Shown: one piece after another, positions 55,388 through 64,000 of the stretch
How positions within the stretch are numbered: the stretch's first letter is position 1
Layout of the letters: every line of letters begins with the position of its first letter
Source: Pseudoalteromonas phenolica
GTDB lineage: Bacteria > Pseudomonadota > Gammaproteobacteria > Enterobacterales > Alteromonadaceae
NCBI RefSeq assembly: GCF_005886345.1
Contig: NZ_PNEC01000053.1
Location: 1-64,000 of the forward strand
DNA: 64,000 nt
Direction of reading: 5' to 3'
The notes under the pieces: model-generated
What the model was told of the DNA's origin: nothing
The model's input: only the letters and a program-made list of their open reading frames with translations
The model's database searches: none
Translations under genes and position numbers: made by a program

Positions 55388-55505
55388 TCTACATACTCTT
55401 ACATTTTTAAACTATTCGTGCTGAAAAAATGACACTATTATAAAACACTTAGAATATTTAAATTCTCAACAAAGTTTCTTCAGTAATGACGCTATAAGGG
55501 AAAAG

Positions 55506-56264
55506 ATGATGCGCCGTTTATGCTATTTCATATTACCATTTGCACTTTCAGCACTAAGTGGTTGTTCTTCTGAAACAACTGAATCCGATAATGTAAAAAC
55601 CCAAGCGATTTGGTCAAATATTTACGTAACATCAGGTGGAGAAGACAGTCGAGTTATCGCTGAACTGAATTTATCAGGAGAGTTTGGCAATAATATTAGT
55701 TTATCAAGTTCAGATACACTTGAGGCCACAGTTGCGAACGATACCAAAACCTTAGAAAAACATACTGAGGTATTTGATGTTGATTATCGAGCTGTATTTG
55801 AACAATTTAATGAGAATACCGAATATACTGTGAAGTTCGTTCGTTCAGAAGACAATATTACACTGACAAACACCCTCACCTTGCCAGCACCTTTTGAAAT
55901 TCTTGCACCGCAAACTAACCAATCTTTTTCTAAAGAAGAGCAGCTTGTTATTGAGTGGTCTAACTTTAACAGCGGCGATAAATTAGATGTCAAACTCAGC
56001 TCAGCATGCAAATTAAAAGACGGCGCGACTCAGTTTAATAATGAATCATTTGACAATATTACTGATGATGGAAAGCTAACTATCGATTTAGACGCCCTAG
56101 ATATGTTTAAAGATGAGAATTTAAATACCCGCCAAGATTGTACTGTTGATTTACTTATTGAACGATTCAGGTTAGGAAATGTAGACAGCAATTACGCAAC
56201 CGGCAGCAAGAGTAGAGCATCTCAACAACGTCGTTTAAAAGACATCATAGTAACCTTGAGATAG
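55506..56264 (+). CDS. Putative lipoprotein of unknown function
   Basis: A 252-residue protein with a lipoprotein signal peptide: RRLCYFILPFALSALSGC, a lipobox LSGC with Cys20. The mature part is acidic, Ser/Thr/Asn-rich and predicted beta-rich. No family or catalytic motif is recognised. A hairpin follows (56344-56376). ATG 55506 is followed at once by a second ATG (55509), either of which could start. Membrane localisation is well supported, function is not. Confidence 0.65.
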   Translation: MMRRLCYFILPFALSALSGCSSETTESDNVKTQAIWSNIYVTSGGEDSRVIAELNLSGEFGNNISLSSSDTLEATVANDTKTLEKHTEVFDVDYRAVFEQFNENTEYTVKFVRSEDNITLTNTLTLPAPFEILAPQTNQSFSKEEQLVIEWSNFNSGDKLDVKLSSACKLKDGATQFNNESFDNITDDGKLTIDLDALDMFKDENLNTRQDCTVDLLIERFRLGNVDSNYATGSKSRASQQRRLKDIIVTLR

Positions 56265-56343
56265 CGAAATTATTTTATTTTAAGTTATAAGACCGTTAAA
56301 TAAATTAACCTCACTGCTTTAAATTAGAACAAATACAATTCTC

Positions 56344-56376
56344 TTAAGAAGCTTTATAAATTTTAAAGCTTCTTAA
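56344..56376. other. Perfect 13-bp hairpin after the lipoprotein gene
   Basis: TTAAGAAGCTTTA and TAAAGCTTCTTAA with a seven-base loop lie 79 bases beyond the lipoprotein stop. No T-tract follows, so it is at best a weak terminator. Confidence 0.5.
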
Positions 56377-56483
56377 AATCATAAGGTTAGAGTAAATACA
56401 CTTCAAGCGACCAGTTAGTCATATTCCTGTAATAAAAATCCCCCATAATATCCACCATCTTATACAGCAACCTATTTAAAGTT

Positions 56484-56960
56484 ATGAACCACTCACCGTT
56501 ATTGCTCGGATTCACGCCCCGTACAATGAACGATTTAGACAACAACAATGTGCAACATACCTGTCAATACGACACATTAAAGTTAAATTATGCACAAGAC
56601 GGCATAACCTTTAATTGTGTATTACCGTACGATGCACAGATCGGTGACGTGATTTCATTATCTGCAACTAAAACAGATGCAAGGTCGGAAAGTTTTAGCG
56701 CAGAAACAACTTTAACTAAAGCAGATTTAGAAAGCAAAAATGCCACTTTAAAACTGCTAGGTGAAGGTGATACAGACAAATATTTAATGCAGCTTAATTT
56801 ACTTGGCTTGCATGGCTCGATAAAAAACTCAGCTGAGTTTAATGCATTAATTAAAAGCCAAGCAGTCAAAAGCAGTAAAATGAACCCTATTTCCCCTTGG
56901 CTCATTAGTGCTAAAAAGCAGGGGGCAAAACTTATGTCAGTGATGCTCTCAGGTTTTTAG
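56484..56960 (+). CDS. Hypothetical protein (158 aa)
   Basis: A 158-residue protein without signal peptide or membrane segment. It has two Cys (Cys27 and Cys40), a polar middle and a basic C-terminal stretch (SAKKQGAKLMS). No family is recognised. It is followed by a strong terminator, which supports it being a real transcribed gene, and has a plausible ATG at 56484 without a strong ribosome site. Confidence 0.5.
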   Translation: MNHSPLLLGFTPRTMNDLDNNNVQHTCQYDTLKLNYAQDGITFNCVLPYDAQIGDVISLSATKTDARSESFSAETTLTKADLESKNATLKLLGEGDTDKYLMQLNLLGLHGSIKNSAEFNALIKSQAVKSSKMNPISPWLISAKKQGAKLMSVMLSGF

Positions 56961-56978
56961 ATTACTAGGCTATTTTTC

Positions 56979-57006
56979 AGCCCCGCTATTTTAGTGGGGC
57001 TTTTTT
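56979..57006 (+). terminator. Intrinsic terminator after the 158-aa protein gene
   Basis: AGCCCCGCTA and TAGTGGGGCT pair over ten positions with one G-T wobble and are followed by six T. It lies 18 bases past the stop at 56960 and abuts the end of the convergent PepSY gene. Confidence 0.9.
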
Positions 57007-57578
57007 CACCAATAAATAAAGCCCATAGGAATTATAAAACCTAGAGTGACTAATATCGCTCTTCTCCCCCACGGACTATATTTTCCTTTGACCATAAACA
57101 ATGCGCTTATTGCTAGAAAAATAAGCAAGCCAGCAAATAAATCCGAAAAAACTATCCATGCTTTATGAGTTTCATTTAAATGCAATCTATTTATAGCTTG
57201 AAAAACCGGGCGAGCTTCAATATGTTCAAAAATAAGTTGGTGATTATCAAGGTTAAGGGTGATGTTACCATCACTTTTCAAAAACACTTTAAACTCAGTC
57301 GGTGAGGCCCAATACGTTGCTTTTACCTCTAACCCTTCATCGATATAGTTAAATATTTGCGAAAGTAAAATCTCATCACTCGTTTCATGCCACTTAGTAA
57401 CGGGAGCTTGGATCAATTTATGTGTTACTTGATAGTTTGGATTCCAGTCATCTTTATGATTCACCGCAATACCAGATACAGCAAAAACTAAAACCATACC
57501 GATACAAAAATAGCCTACATCTCGATGTAGGCTTCTATTGAAACGATACCAATTAATGTTTCTCAACTTATTGATCAA
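57006..57578 (-). CDS. PepSY-associated membrane protein, small form
   Basis: A 190-residue protein with a PepSY_TM-like opening (NRSLHRDVGYFCIGMVLVFAVSGIAVNH: His before the first helix and at its end) and two further helices at about 140-160 and 170-189, around a periplasmic PepSY-like domain. It is a short relative of the 3342-4922 protein. The start is a TTG that overlaps the DUF4920 stop by 11 bases, with GGGG nine bases upstream. As the last gene of the operon with peroxidase and TonB receptor, a metal or electron-transfer role is likely but inferred. Confidence 0.75.
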   Translation of the reverse strand: MINKLRNINWYRFNRSLHRDVGYFCIGMVLVFAVSGIAVNHKDDWNPNYQVTHKLIQAPVTKWHETSDEILLSQIFNYIDEGLEVKATYWASPTEFKVFLKSDGNITLNLDNHQLIFEHIEARPVFQAINRLHLNETHKAWIVFSDLFAGLLIFLAISALFMVKGKYSPWGRRAILVTLGFIIPMGFIYW

Positions 57579-58038
57579 GGATCGAAACCCCAGTAGGTAC
57601 TAATTGATATATAACTAACGGCTCAGTGACAGAGGCAGGGTCAAACACTTCATTCTTAGCAATGGCTTGCTGAGCTTTAATTTGCTTTGTGCGCTCAAGG
57701 TCAAACTCGATTTTATTCAGTTTTCCGGTTGCGATAGCTTGACTGCCTTTTGCACTCATTGGGAAAACCATGTCGCCGTCTCTAACTTTAATTCTCAGAT
57801 TTTCAAAACGTTTATCAGATGCTATCGTCATCCAGCAGCCTCGCTTTTTACAAACTCCTACAACAGTGCCTTTTATTGTTACAGGCGAACTTAGGTATTT
57901 GTCTGGCTGTGCCATAATGGTTGAAATTTTTGTCACGTTTTCCGCGTTAACTTCAGTGCCAAAGTTTATATTCTTAGCTAATGCCAAATCTGAAAAGCTT
58001 AATAATAAAGCCGCAACTAAGATAGATTTGTAATACAT
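57568..58038 (-). CDS. DUF4920-like periplasmic protein
   Basis: A 156-residue exported protein (signal MYYKSILVAALLLSFSDLALA). The OB-fold-like core contains VTIKGTVVGVCKKRGCWMTIASDK with two conserved cysteines (CxxxGCW) as in DUF4920 proteins, and KVRDGDMVFPMSAKG. The cysteine pair suggests metal binding or redox chemistry. It lies eight bases downstream of the peroxidase gene and overlaps the PepSY gene. The family has no established activity. Confidence 0.75.
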   Translation of the reverse strand: MYYKSILVAALLLSFSDLALAKNINFGTEVNAENVTKISTIMAQPDKYLSSPVTIKGTVVGVCKKRGCWMTIASDKRFENLRIKVRDGDMVFPMSAKGSQAIATGKLNKIEFDLERTKQIKAQQAIAKNEVFDPASVTEPLVIYQLVPTGVSILDQ

Positions 58039-58046
58039 ATTATTCC

Positions 58047-59195
58047 TTATTTATAGTCATAAAAATTGTGGTGAGGGCCTCTAGCAGGCAATGCAGTGAT
58101 TGAATGTAAGAAAGCTTCAAGAGCTTTCATTTCTTCGTAGTTTAAATTTAAAGGCTTTAAAAGCTTTGATGTCACAGGAGACATTTCATCATTAGGGTCT
58201 TTAGTAAATTTAAATCCGCCCGCATTATAAACGTTTAATATCCCTTCCATATTGGCGAAACTCCCATTGTGCATCCAAGGCTTCGTATTCATAACACCAC
58301 GTAAGCTTGGTGTTTTAAACTTACCAACATCATCTGCCTGTTTCGTCACCTTAAATCGGCCTAAATCTTCTAACTCACGTTTGTACCATGTAAGCCCTAG
58401 GTTATGAAATTTATTGTCACTAAACAATGGGCCCGAATGACAATTCATACATCGTGCTTTTGTTCTGAATAAATGCAGACCCCAGAGAGCCTGATCTGAT
58501 AATTTCTTAGAAAATGCCAACTTGACTTTTTCATTTTTTTGCTTTGATGATTGTAAAAAATAGTCAAAGTCACTCGACCTAGACAAGATGGTTCGTTGAT
58601 AAGTGGCAAGCGCTTTAGCAATGTCTGTTGCTTTTACCCTATCCGCATTGAATACTTTTTTAAATTCTGCTTTGTAAACTTCATTTTGATTAAGGCGTTG
58701 TTCCAACTCTTCAATTGAAAAATTCATTTCCACAGGATCTAAAATTGGCATTAAGGCTTGCTCCTCTAACGAAGCTGCTCTGCCGTCCCAAAATAACGTT
58801 TGCCAAAACGCTGAGTTTTCAATGCTTGGCGCGTTTCTTCTGCCTTTTAATCGATCATGACCAAAAGACACAGCGCGACCATCGGCCCAACCTAAATCTC
58901 TGTCATGGCAGCTTGCACAGGCAATTTGTCCTGAGCGAGACAGTCTAGGATCATGAAATAGCTTTTCTCCTAGAAGCACTTTTTCTTTACTAAAAGGATT
59001 AGCTTGCGGGAAAGTTGGTATTGGTATTAAACCAATCTCAACATGCTCAACGCCCTCATCTAAAGTTGGCTTTGGCCACAAGTGCGCTGGTTGCGAGTAT
59101 TGCTCTCTTAAATTGTCGATATTTATATCATTTGCCAATGATAGCATTGGCAAAAATATAAATACCAAAGTGATGACGGTAGTAAAACGGTGCAT
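58047..59195 (-). CDS. Di-heme cytochrome c peroxidase (MauG/CcpA family)
   Basis: A 382-residue periplasmic protein with a signal peptide (about 1-21). Two c-type heme sites are visible: IACASCHDRD (CXXCH at 93-97) and ARCMNCHSG (CXXCH at 249-253). The flanking sequences LFHDPRLSRSGQIAC, GRRNAPSIENSAFWQTLFWDGRAASLEEQ and FKTPSLRGVMNTKPWMHNG are typical of bacterial di-heme peroxidases. It would reduce H2O2 or oxidise a protein partner in the periplasm. It sits in the operon between a 74-residue exported protein and DUF4920. Confidence 0.9.
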   Translation of the reverse strand: MHRFTTVITLVFIFLPMLSLANDINIDNLREQYSQPAHLWPKPTLDEGVEHVEIGLIPIPTFPQANPFSKEKVLLGEKLFHDPRLSRSGQIACASCHDRDLGWADGRAVSFGHDRLKGRRNAPSIENSAFWQTLFWDGRAASLEEQALMPILDPVEMNFSIEELEQRLNQNEVYKAEFKKVFNADRVKATDIAKALATYQRTILSRSSDFDYFLQSSKQKNEKVKLAFSKKLSDQALWGLHLFRTKARCMNCHSGPLFSDNKFHNLGLTWYKRELEDLGRFKVTKQADDVGKFKTPSLRGVMNTKPWMHNGSFANMEGILNVYNAGGFKFTKDPNDEMSPVTSKLLKPLNLNYEEMKALEAFLHSITALPARGPHHNFYDYK

Positions 59196-59196
59196 G

Positions 59197-59421
59197 TTAT
59201 TTATGCTTTAGCTCAAACATTTCTGGATCTTTAGCTGCCAATTTTTTTGCTGCATTTAACTGAGGTGCTTTTACTGTAATACAATGTTTTTTCTCATTTT
59301 CGCGAGCAGACACAAACTCAGTGCCTAGTTCATGCTTTTCTAATTGAATTGCATGAATATCGTTTGCAGGTTCGTAGCAAAGTGACGCAACAACAGCTGT
59401 GGTCAAAAGTAGTGATGTCAT
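59197..59421 (-). CDS. Small exported protein (74 aa) of the TonB/peroxidase operon
   Basis: A 74-residue protein with a short hydrophobic start (MTSLLLTTAVVASLCY) that could be a signal peptide, then a charged mature part with one further Cys (KHCITVK). AGGAAAT precedes ATG 59421 by about nine bases. It ends two bases before the peroxidase gene. No family recognised; position suggests a small periplasmic accessory to the receptor or peroxidase. Confidence 0.6.
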   Translation of the reverse strand: MTSLLLTTAVVASLCYEPANDIHAIQLEKHELGTEFVSARENEKKHCITVKAPQLNAAKKLAAKDPEMFELKHK

Positions 59422-59462
59422 AGTGATATTTCCTATTATTTATATATGAAATTGATTTGTTT

Positions 59463-62165
59463 CTAATATGAGTAATTTAAGCCAAGCCAAAAACGCCGCC
59501 CAAGCTCTAAACCCGTCGAAAATGGCGCCACTTGGTAGGTGCGTTTGTTCAGTAAATTTTCACCTTCGAATGAGAAAGACAATGTGTGCTTACCAACAAG
59601 TGGTACTGAATACTTAACACTGCCACTCAATAACCAGTAAGCAGGTCTTTCTTGAATACTGTAAACTGGGTAGCGAGTTTCACTTGGCTGGCAACCATCA
59701 CATAAAGATGAAGCACTCTTCACTGATTCAGTTGCGCCTGTGTTGTAAAGTGCATCTTGCTTAGAGTGATATCGGATAAATGAAGAAACAGACCAGTTTC
59801 CAAAGCGCCCACCCCAACTCAAGTTGGCAATAATGGGGCGATTAAAATCTTTTTTGACTAAATCAAGGTCATGTTTAGTCACCAACGCTAAATGCTCATA
59901 ATTAACTGACGCATTCTTAATATTGCTGTTAGCAAGAAATACGAGCTCATCAGTGTTGTAGTCAAAGTTTAAAAAGCACTTTGGAAAATCCGGACAAGTG
60001 CGCGCTTCACCATCAAAGGTTTTTTCATCCGTGACATTCTTCACGTGTGATACGTTAAATTGCACATGCTGATTATCAAACGATGCCATCCAAGACAGTG
60101 AGTAACGATCATATTGACTGTAACCTGAGTTGGCGCCATACAGGATTGATTCTCCCGAATCATTAACCCCTTTTTCTCGATTAATTTGATCTTTATTGCG
60201 TCTGTTTATCCATTTCAACTCCACAGTGCCACCGAATAGTTGATGACGATAAGCCAGTGTAAATTCGTCACTATATGGGGTTTTCAAATCTTCGTAGACA
60301 TGCCGATGCCCTCTGTTTTTCAAAGCGCTTTGCCAATTTAACACGCGATTATTAAATGCGGCTCTGTACTCGTTATAAGTAGGCAGTTTCGCTTCATTTA
60401 ATTTGTAATTAAGGCCGTCATTAGAATAATAGCGACTCGCGCCAAAGACGAATTGAGCGTCATCATCAAAAAAGTTGTAAGACCCTCTAAACCTTGGAGA
60501 AACATTATGGTTTTTGAAAAAGTCATTGAAATCATAACGAAGACCCGTAGCAACAACTAAGTCTTGCCATTGTATTTCATGATCGACATAGGCCGAGAAC
60601 TTGTTCATGTTTGCTTCAGACTCAGCGGCCGGTATGACGGTTCTGCCCTGAAAATACTGGCCAGAAGCAATAATATTCTCACTGTATAGAAGTAGCTCGC
60701 TTTCATCTGTGAAATCGAGCGGCCTTCCTAACTCTTGCTCTAGCTGTGAAAGCGATTTTTTATATTCACTCTCAATACAATCTATGCTGTAGCCTGCGCA
60801 GTTAATGTTCGCAGCAGAGACGGCATCATTGAAAGCAATAGAATCGTCTAATCGATTAAACTGTGAATATAAATACTCATATTCAAAACCAACATTGGTT
60901 TGATGAACTAAACCATTTGAGATTATCTCTGAAAACTCAAAATCATGTTTAAACAGTACTGAGCGTTGATTTTTCTCAATATCACCAAAGCCTCCTTCAA
61001 GGAAAGTTTTAGAGTAGTGAGACTCAGGAAGGGCTTTACCCGGTTGATTTAACCAAACAAACCAAGCTGGTGGCGCATCTTTTGAATTCTGGCTTTGTTT
61101 GTACACAAACAGGTTTTCAAAAGCCCCCCATGATCGTTCTCCCTCCCATTTTAAAGAGGCTTTTTGTCCGCCTCCCTTTACGGAATAAGGTGAATTTTTC
61201 GCAGTTTCAGCAAAGTACTCTCCACTGTATGGTCCATGAAAAAGATTTAAGGTAAGTGAGTCATTTGCTGTTAACTCATATTCAAATTTAAGCAGTGCAT
61301 TATAGTTTTCTTGATGCTCAATCTTTAGATCTCCAACGCGTTCTACACTTTCTTTAGAGCTTAAAAGCTGAATTTGGGCAAGAAAGCTTAAGTCAGCTGT
61401 GATCGGCGATGACACATAAGCACTGTAAGCACTTTTTTCGAACACAGCATCTTCGTCTTTAAATCGACCTTCATGTTTGAGTGAATAAAACCGATTGTAC
61501 TTTACAAAGCTGTCTGCAGTTTTTCTAAAACTAAAACCCGCTTCTAATTCATCAGCAATCTTTTTGGTGTCGGCGATCACAACGCCACCTGAAAACGCGC
61601 CATATTTTGCAGGGACATTGCTGTCATACACTTCAATGCTTTCAACCAACTCAAGATTCAAAAAAACTTCCTGACTGTGGCCAACAACGTCATCCAGAAG
61701 ATCTTTATCTGACATTTCGCTTGAGTCATTTAACAAAGAGTTATTTGAAACACCATCGATTAAATAGGCAGTTTGTGCACCTGAAGCACCAGATATAGAT
61801 ACCTCTGATGGACGGATATTTGAAACCTGATCGGCCGATTGTGCTGATTCGGCATATTGCACACCGGGAAGTATTGCCAGTACCTCATTCAGATTGCCAT
61901 TACCGAATCGATAGCCTTCGATCATTTTACGATTTAGGTTGTAGCGCCCCTTACTCGAGAAAGAGATGGGGTTAATTTTATCGCCACGTACTTCGATCAC
62001 CTCAAGAAGTGAACCACATTTGTCTGACTTTGATTGCGTGTCGCATTTTACAAATTCAGACTGTTCAATTTGCTTTTGTGCTGTTGATGGCTTGCTTTCT
62101 TCATTTGAGAAAACAGGAGAAGTTAGCACAAGGCTAACCGCTCCTATACAAAGTGTATACTTCAT
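59463..62165 (-). CDS. TonB-dependent outer-membrane receptor
   Basis: A 900-residue receptor with a signal peptide (about 1-20). The plug domain shows NGNLNEVLAILPGVQYAES, AYLIDGVSNN and LVESIEVYDSNVPAKYGAFSGGVV, the standard plug motifs, at about residues 90-200. The remaining about 700 residues are beta-barrel strands ending in FWLGLNYSY, with the C-terminal aromatic expected of outer-membrane proteins. A Cys-pair-bearing N-terminal extension (CDTQSKSDKCG) precedes the TonB-box region. It should import a nutrient or metal complex using TonB energy. It is followed by the peroxidase and preceded by a TPR/calcium-repeat protein in the same operon. The substrate is not determinable. Confidence 0.9.
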   Translation of the reverse strand: MKYTLCIGAVSLVLTSPVFSNEESKPSTAQKQIEQSEFVKCDTQSKSDKCGSLLEVIEVRGDKINPISFSSKGRYNLNRKMIEGYRFGNGNLNEVLAILPGVQYAESAQSADQVSNIRPSEVSISGASGAQTAYLIDGVSNNSLLNDSSEMSDKDLLDDVVGHSQEVFLNLELVESIEVYDSNVPAKYGAFSGGVVIADTKKIADELEAGFSFRKTADSFVKYNRFYSLKHEGRFKDEDAVFEKSAYSAYVSSPITADLSFLAQIQLLSSKESVERVGDLKIEHQENYNALLKFEYELTANDSLTLNLFHGPYSGEYFAETAKNSPYSVKGGGQKASLKWEGERSWGAFENLFVYKQSQNSKDAPPAWFVWLNQPGKALPESHYSKTFLEGGFGDIEKNQRSVLFKHDFEFSEIISNGLVHQTNVGFEYEYLYSQFNRLDDSIAFNDAVSAANINCAGYSIDCIESEYKKSLSQLEQELGRPLDFTDESELLLYSENIIASGQYFQGRTVIPAAESEANMNKFSAYVDHEIQWQDLVVATGLRYDFNDFFKNHNVSPRFRGSYNFFDDDAQFVFGASRYYSNDGLNYKLNEAKLPTYNEYRAAFNNRVLNWQSALKNRGHRHVYEDLKTPYSDEFTLAYRHQLFGGTVELKWINRRNKDQINREKGVNDSGESILYGANSGYSQYDRYSLSWMASFDNQHVQFNVSHVKNVTDEKTFDGEARTCPDFPKCFLNFDYNTDELVFLANSNIKNASVNYEHLALVTKHDLDLVKKDFNRPIIANLSWGGRFGNWSVSSFIRYHSKQDALYNTGATESVKSASSLCDGCQPSETRYPVYSIQERPAYWLLSGSVKYSVPLVGKHTLSFSFEGENLLNKRTYQVAPFSTGLELGRRFWLGLNYSY

Positions 62166-62167
62166 GA

Positions 62168-64000
62168 CTACTTTTTAGATGCATCTAGAGGATATGCGTC
62201 TTGGTCGTCATTGACACCATCATTATCACTATCAAGGTCTAACTCTATCCCAGAGTCAGTGATCATTTGCTCGGTTGCAAAAGGCGCAAAGAAGTTCGCT
62301 TTGCCATCACCATCTGTATCTACAGTCGCAATATTCGTTGTTACGAATTGATTCAAAACACTCAATGCATTGGCAACTTGGTTGATGATTGAATCTATTT
62401 CAACTTCACCTAAACCTGATTTATCTTTTAACGCAAGTGCTTGTTCAAATTGACCCAGCTTTATAAGTTGATCTGAAAACACTGTATAAAAAGTCGCTTT
62501 TTGCTGTACAGAGCCATTGACATCTAATCTGGCTATATTCCACGTAACTAGCTCTGCCCACAGCGCATTGGCTTTGTTTAGCTCCACAGCAAAGTTATCA
62601 TTTTGACCCGCTGATTGCTTAATCGCACTTTGAAGGGCAACAAAGTTTAAATCTCTATATCTAGAGTTATTAAAAAAATCTTTTGTCAAAATAAATTGAT
62701 ATTCAGCATCAATATTAGTTTCAAGCTGCTTTATAAGCACAATAGCCTCAGCCAAAGATTGATTAGCTTTAGTGTGCAACCCACCTCTTGCCAAACTCAC
62801 AGCAAGTTGCATCATGTCTTCCACTTTTTCGCTTAGCTCATTATCATCATATGCTTGAATAGACGCTTTTACTTTGGCAATCACTGGCTCTGCTTGGCTT
62901 TGTTGTCCAAGTAGCCCATGATGTTTAATTAAATCTAAATGTGCTTGCGCAACGTTTTCGATTAAAACATCTGTACCCTGAGGAGAAGAGTAATGTGTAT
63001 TTGCAATGTCACGGCAAGTCGCAAGTGCATCAATCGCGTAAGTGTTATACTTTTGTTCAGCGGTTAACCTATTAAGCTTCATAAAAGTATCAAGAAGAAG
63101 GTTACAGCCCGTAACACCCGTAACAAATGGTGTTGTATCAAGATTTTGAGCTAGATATTTTTCGTCTTTCAGTACATTTAATGCTTCCAATGCAAACTTG
63201 CCAGCAGCCTCATAATGGCCCTGCTCAATTAAAATTGTTGAAGCACCAGGGCTTTTGCTACTGAAGGCTAATAAATTAGTAAATAGCGGCCTAAGGTTCT
63301 CATCATCACGGGTGTTAAGTACTTTTTGTAATGCGTCATCTTTATTTGTTGCATTACGAACACTCGCCAATAAACGTGCTTCTTCAGCCTCTTCAATCAG
63401 CATACTTCTGTAGAAACTGGCTTCGTCATATTTAACAGCTAAGATATCTTCTACGCTAAGTTCTGGATACAAAACGACAAAGCGCGGCGCCATATCAACT
63501 AATCCAAACGGGTATTCTACATGTGTTACGTCAGCATGCTCATCGGCAAGAATTGGGTAGTTTTCGTCAATGCCAGCTACACCATGTAGCGCTAAACCAT
63601 CCAGTAAAGCAGGTTTCGCGGCTTCTAGCTCACCTAGCTTAATATAGTTATCAACTACATAACTTAGCGCTACTTGACGCACACTATGATAAAACTTACC
63701 CAAATTACCATTTCTGTCGTTACGAACTTCCCTTGCTGCAATCAATTTAGAGTAACCGTATAAACGGTCATTCATTTCAACAGCTCTTAGCCTGTCAGCT
63801 TCGTTACGGAATGATTGCCAGTATTCGATTTCTGCATCAACAGAATCTCTAAAAGCAAAGACCAGTCTTAATGCTTGTGTTGTCGCATCGCTATCTAGAA
63901 TCGTCTTGAATAAAATATCAAGAATATTGTAGCTCTGATTGGCAAGCTCAAACTCACCGGCCTGCCTATAAGAAATTGCCAGTTCATCAAAAAACACTTG
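62168..64000 (-). CDS. TPR-like exported protein with C-terminal calcium-binding repeats (5' truncated by window)
   Basis: The frame is open at the window edge, so at least 611 residues are seen and the N-terminus lies outside. The visible part is a helical-repeat protein of the TPR type, with many paired helices such as ILIEQGHYEAAGKFALEALNVL and FEQALALKDKSG. The last about 40 residues hold two Asp/Asn-rich calcium-loop repeats, DTDGDGKANFF and DLDSDNDGVNDDQDAYPLD, like thrombospondin type-3 repeats. It ends two bases before the TonB receptor start, so it is co-transcribed and probably acts at the cell surface or in the periplasm with it. Confidence 0.7.
   Translation of the reverse strand, partial: QVFFDELAISYRQAGEFELANQSYNILDILFKTILDSDATTQALRLVFAFRDSVDAEIEYWQSFRNEADRLRAVEMNDRLYGYSKLIAAREVRNDRNGNLGKFYHSVRQVALSYVVDNYIKLGELEAAKPALLDGLALHGVAGIDENYPILADEHADVTHVEYPFGLVDMAPRFVVLYPELSVEDILAVKYDEASFYRSMLIEEAEEARLLASVRNATNKDDALQKVLNTRDDENLRPLFTNLLAFSSKSPGASTILIEQGHYEAAGKFALEALNVLKDEKYLAQNLDTTPFVTGVTGCNLLLDTFMKLNRLTAEQKYNTYAIDALATCRDIANTHYSSPQGTDVLIENVAQAHLDLIKHHGLLGQQSQAEPVIAKVKASIQAYDDNELSEKVEDMMQLAVSLARGGLHTKANQSLAEAIVLIKQLETNIDAEYQFILTKDFFNNSRYRDLNFVALQSAIKQSAGQNDNFAVELNKANALWAELVTWNIARLDVNGSVQQKATFYTVFSDQLIKLGQFEQALALKDKSGLGEVEIDSIINQVANALSVLNQFVTTNIATVDTDGDGKANFFAPFATEQMITDSGIELDLDSDNDGVNDDQDAYPLDASKK

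Noticed and set aside
1..64000. tRNA, rRNA, riboswitch or replication origin
   Set aside because: No tRNA cloverleaf, rRNA segment or known riboswitch pattern was recognised by eye, and no tRNA flanks the PT island; covariance-model searches could not be run.

Overview
The window reads as an AT-rich chromosome segment of a marine gammaproteobacterium, most likely an Alteromonadales member near Pseudoalteromonas. This is inferred from gene content: a DUF3649/PepSY/DUF3325 iron operon with a Fur box, membrane-anchored CadC-like regulators with beta-propeller sensors, a large TonB receptor, and a CusBA copper exporter. No rRNA, tRNA or CRISPR array was recognised.

Layout. 1-2.7 kb: a 20-bp tandem repeat array, a short peptide gene resembling a RiPP precursor (151-318, minus), and a winged-helix/beta-propeller membrane regulator. 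2.9-5.3 kb: a translationally coupled, probably Fur-controlled iron-uptake membrane operon. 5.5-11.4 kb: a membrane-anchored HEXXH peptidase, a CBM9/DUF5916 outer-membrane protein, and a second CadC-like regulator.

11.7-30.0 kb is a phage-defence island built on DNA phosphorothioation (PT). It holds a 50-aa excisionase-like HTH protein, a broken PD-(D/E)XK-like nuclease gene, a PT-associated methyltransferase, the restriction module sspFGH (minus) and, divergently, the single-strand PT modification module sspBCD (plus), with sspA (cysteine desulfurase) convergent to sspD. SspA would supply sulfur, SspD activate it, SspB nick DNA and SspC provide ATPase function to sulfurate one strand. SspFGH would then attack DNA lacking the mark. 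This assigns the locus to the SspABCD-SspFGH type. The methyltransferase and the dead nuclease beside it are less usual.

30-38 kb: a SAM methyltransferase, a secreted M6 metalloprotease flanked by two copies of a short palindromic repeat, a CPA1 Na+/H+ antiporter with a cyclic-nucleotide-binding domain, and a doxX/glutathionyl-hydroquinone reductase pair divergent from a LysR regulator. 38-45.5 kb: two related sensor kinases separated by a decayed IS30-family element, the second coupled to a REC/DUF3369/HD-GYP c-di-GMP phosphodiesterase. 45.5-53 kb: a LysE exporter and a copper-resistance cluster (CopL-like, DUF411, CusB, CusA). 53-57 kb: a DUF6351-like hydrolase, a gamma-glutamylcyclotransferase and two orphan proteins. 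57-64 kb: a compact minus-strand operon running from a truncated TPR/calcium-repeat protein at the window edge through a TonB receptor, a small exported protein, a di-heme peroxidase, DUF4920 and a PepSY membrane protein. It looks like a metal or redox-linked uptake system of unknown substrate.
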